The translations under genes were made by a program, and so were the position numbers. Of a stretch of DNA of 15,627 nt, positions 14,164-15,627 are shown in pieces; the stretch's first letter is position 1; each line of letters starts with the position of its first letter. Location: positions 1-15,627 of the forward strand of contig CAVYHJ010000008.1 of NCBI GenBank assembly GCA_963768165.1, written 5' to 3'. The DNA comes from CAVYHJ01 sp963768165 [NCBI: uncultured bacterium] (GTDB lineage: Bacteria; UBP4; UBA4092). The notes beneath the pieces were generated by a model, which ran no database searches, was not told where the DNA came from, and saw only the letters and a list, made by a program, of their open reading frames with translations.

Positions 14164-15423
14164 TCAAAAACCATGAAATACCCTTTTCGCTCCAGCATTT
14201 ATAAGAATAGTGGCTAGGTCTGGGTAGATAGCAGAGTAGCCCCTGCCAGATCTGATCATATTTACGGTATCTGCTAAATCTAACGCTGTTTGGCCGTTTT
14301 TTTTGGCCCTTGCGTCCAAGTCTGCACCAGCAGCAATCAGAACCTTGGTTAAATCCGCAAAACGTGACACTACTTCAACTTGTGGTTCCTTTGTCATGGC
14401 ATACGTCGCGTATCCGTCAGTAACCCACATTAATGCGGACCAGCCATCCTCGTCCATCGCTTTCACGTCCGCGCTTTTCGATAATAAGGCTTTTACGATC
14501 TCCATTTGGCCTTTATATGCTGCATACATTAAAGCTGTACGACCAAAGTTGTCTTTTGTATTGACATCCACACCCTTCGTTAACAAAGCTTGTACGGTAT
14601 CTGTATAAGCATTAAACGTCGCAGATATCAACGCGGTTGTACCAGTACTGTCTTTTGCATTCGGATTCATTCCCGCATCCAAAAACAATTTTACAACATC
14701 AGTTTTTCCATCCTTAGCACAATTGATAAACTCGTCTTCATTAAATGTAATGTTTATTTGCGCCAATTCTTTTCTCGCCTCTTCTGGTGTTTTAACCACA
14801 TTATCACTATTTATTATATTTTGTTTTGATAATTCTTTTTTTGTTTCTTTTTGTGTTTTAGCCTTATCATCACTATTTTGTAAACTTTTTTTTACCGGTT
14901 CATGTCGCGTTTCTTTAGATATTAAGCCAATTGCACCAGCATTCTTTAGGAGACTTACGATATCGTCATGTTCCTGATCTATCGCATACATTAAAGCGGT
15001 TTTACCATCCTTGGTTTTCGCATTAACATCTGCATCTTTAGTTAATAAGACTTGCACAATATCTGTATGTCCATGAATTGATGCATACATTAAGGCAGTA
15101 TTACCATATGTGTCTCTCGCATTTATGTCCGCTCCTTTGGCTAATAAAGTTTTTACAGTCTCTAAATGATTATTATCTTCAGCAAATAACAGAGCGGTCC
15201 AGCCATCATTGTCTTTCACATTGGGATTCATTCCAGCATCTAAAAATAGTTTTACGGCATCGGTCTTGCCTTTTTCTGCACAATAGAGAAACTCATCTTC
15301 ACTATAGGTAATATTCATTTGTGCCAATTCATTCCTCGCTTCTTGCGGGGTTTTGGCATAGGAAGGGAAGACGAGAAGCGAAAATAATAATAGAGAGAGA
15401 CTCATGCATAGATTGAATTTCAT
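14164..15423 (-). CDS. Exported ankyrin-repeat protein with duplicated module
   Basis: A 419-residue exported paralog of the neighbouring ankyrin protein. Signal peptide 1-23 (ends PSYA). Module 1 has the motif KTPQEARNELAQMNIT (24-39) and four ankyrin repeats to about 165. A lysine-rich linker follows (about 166-210). Module 2 repeats the motif as KTPEEARKELAQINIT (211-226) and carries about five repeats, the last two lengthened by insertions (about 336-356 and 386-400). The linker itself holds KTQKETKKELSKQNI (189-203), apparently a decayed third copy of the motif. The first 70 residues are nearly identical to the paralog, so the pair is recent. I chose the ATG at 15423: it has AAGGAG 11 bases upstream (15435-15440) exactly as in the paralog, and it begins the signal peptide. 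A longer frame to 15474 would start upstream of the likely transcription start. Protein-binding role inferred; partner unknown. Confidence 0.92.
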   Translation of the reverse strand: MKFNLCMSLSLLLFSLLVFPSYAKTPQEARNELAQMNITYSEDEFLYCAEKGKTDAVKLFLDAGMNPNVKDNDGWTALLFAEDNNHLETVKTLLAKGADINARDTYGNTALMYASIHGHTDIVQVLLTKDADVNAKTKDGKTALMYAIDQEHDDIVSLLKNAGAIGLISKETRHEPVKKSLQNSDDKAKTQKETKKELSKQNIINSDNVVKTPEEARKELAQINITFNEDEFINCAKDGKTDVVKLFLDAGMNPNAKDSTGTTALISATFNAYTDTVQALLTKGVDVNTKDNFGRTALMYAAYKGQMEIVKALLSKSADVKAMDEDGWSALMWVTDGYATYAMTKEPQVEVVSRFADLTKVLIAAGADLDARAKKNGQTALDLADTVNMIRSGRGYSAIYPDLATILINAGAKRVFHGF

Positions 15424-15475
15424 AATAATTAGTTCTCCTTTTTCCCGTAGAATGTGTGTTGTTGCAATTACCACT

Positions 15476-15505
15476 AGTATACTTTCACTAAGAATTCAAA
15501 GTCAA
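15476..15505 (-). promoter_or_regulatory. Promoter of the ankyrin genes
   Basis: On the minus strand TTGACT (15500-15505) is followed after 18 bases by TATACT (15476-15481); each box matches consensus at 5 of 6 positions. Transcription would begin near 15468, giving a leader of about 45 bases before the ATG at 15423. It supports the shorter start and may serve both ankyrin genes, 164 bases apart. Confidence 0.6.
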
Positions 15506-15524
15506 GTAAAAATGATAAATTTAC

Positions 15525-15568
15525 GGGGATAAACCCCTACACTACGTGTAGGGTAGCCTTTTATAGGC
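15525..15568. repeat. Cluster of three hairpins, two of them overlapping
   Basis: GGGG/CCCC (15525-15528 with 15534-15537), CCCTACAC/GTGTAGGG (15535-15542 with 15546-15553) and GCCT/AGGC (15556-15559 with 15565-15568). The first two share bases 15535-15537 and so exclude each other. The lead-in TTTACGGGG resembles TTTACCGGG of the hairpin array before arsR. The cluster lies between divergent transcription units. Confidence 0.55.
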
Positions 15569-15604
15569 GTAGTTTGAATTACAAAAGGGATGGATTAGTT
15601 ATAG

Positions 15605-15627
15605 TATAATTATTCTAAAAGGAGAAT
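15605..15627 (+). promoter_or_regulatory. -10 box and ribosome site of a gene beyond the window
   Basis: TATAAT (15605-15610) is a perfect -10 box, but no good -35 lies 16-18 bases before it. AAAAGGAGAA (15617-15626) is a strong Shine-Dalgarno at the window edge and equals the AAGGAGAA used by both ankyrin genes. A plus-strand start codon is expected within about 12 bases past the end. Confidence 0.4.

Overview
The window looks like a chromosomal segment from a diderm (Gram-negative-type) bacterium, possibly of an uncultured lineage. The reasons are several exported or outer-membrane-type proteins, a lipoprotein amidase of the AmiA/AmiC type, and a secreted protein ending in a VPVEL-type tail often seen in candidate-phylum bacteria. 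I cannot name the species. By eye the RHS and ankyrin regions are AT-rich, while the amidase and arsenic genes are clearly richer in G+C, so the window looks mosaic.

Layout: (1) 1-7899, plus strand: a candidate promoter, then a 1912-residue secreted RHS/YD-repeat protein and, 6 bases later, a 685-residue secreted protein with eight propeller-like repeats. They form a likely two-gene operon of surface or secreted proteins. (2) 7900-8276: a gap between converging genes holding a perfect-consensus promoter with no obvious gene, and a 25-base palindrome. (3) 8277-9836, minus strand: a lipoprotein N-acetylmuramoyl-L-alanine amidase with Ig-like and carboxypeptidase-regulatory-like domains. (4) 9837-10431: a repeat-rich divergent intergenic region with a dispersed palindrome, direct and tandem repeats, a promoter with an ArsR-type operator, and an array of four small hairpins in the leader of the next operon. 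(5) 10432-12312, plus strand: an arsenic resistance operon arsR-acr3-arsC. The sensor-repressor, the arsenite efflux pump and the thiol-dependent arsenate reductase together reduce arsenate and export arsenite. (6) 12313-12622: relic and repeat DNA with a second copy of the dispersed palindrome. (7) 12623-15423, minus strand: two paralogous exported ankyrin-repeat proteins with nearly identical signal peptides, start regions and N-terminal motifs. (8) 15424-15627: the ankyrin promoter, another hairpin cluster, and a -10 box plus Shine-Dalgarno for a gene that begins beyond the window.

The parts least explained by known families are the 177-residue tail of the RHS protein, which has no adjacent immunity gene; the YD-repeat fragment spliced into the propeller protein; the orphan consensus promoter near 8000; and the two hairpin arrays and dispersed palindromic repeats. 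I found no tRNA, rRNA, CRISPR array, transposase or integrase.
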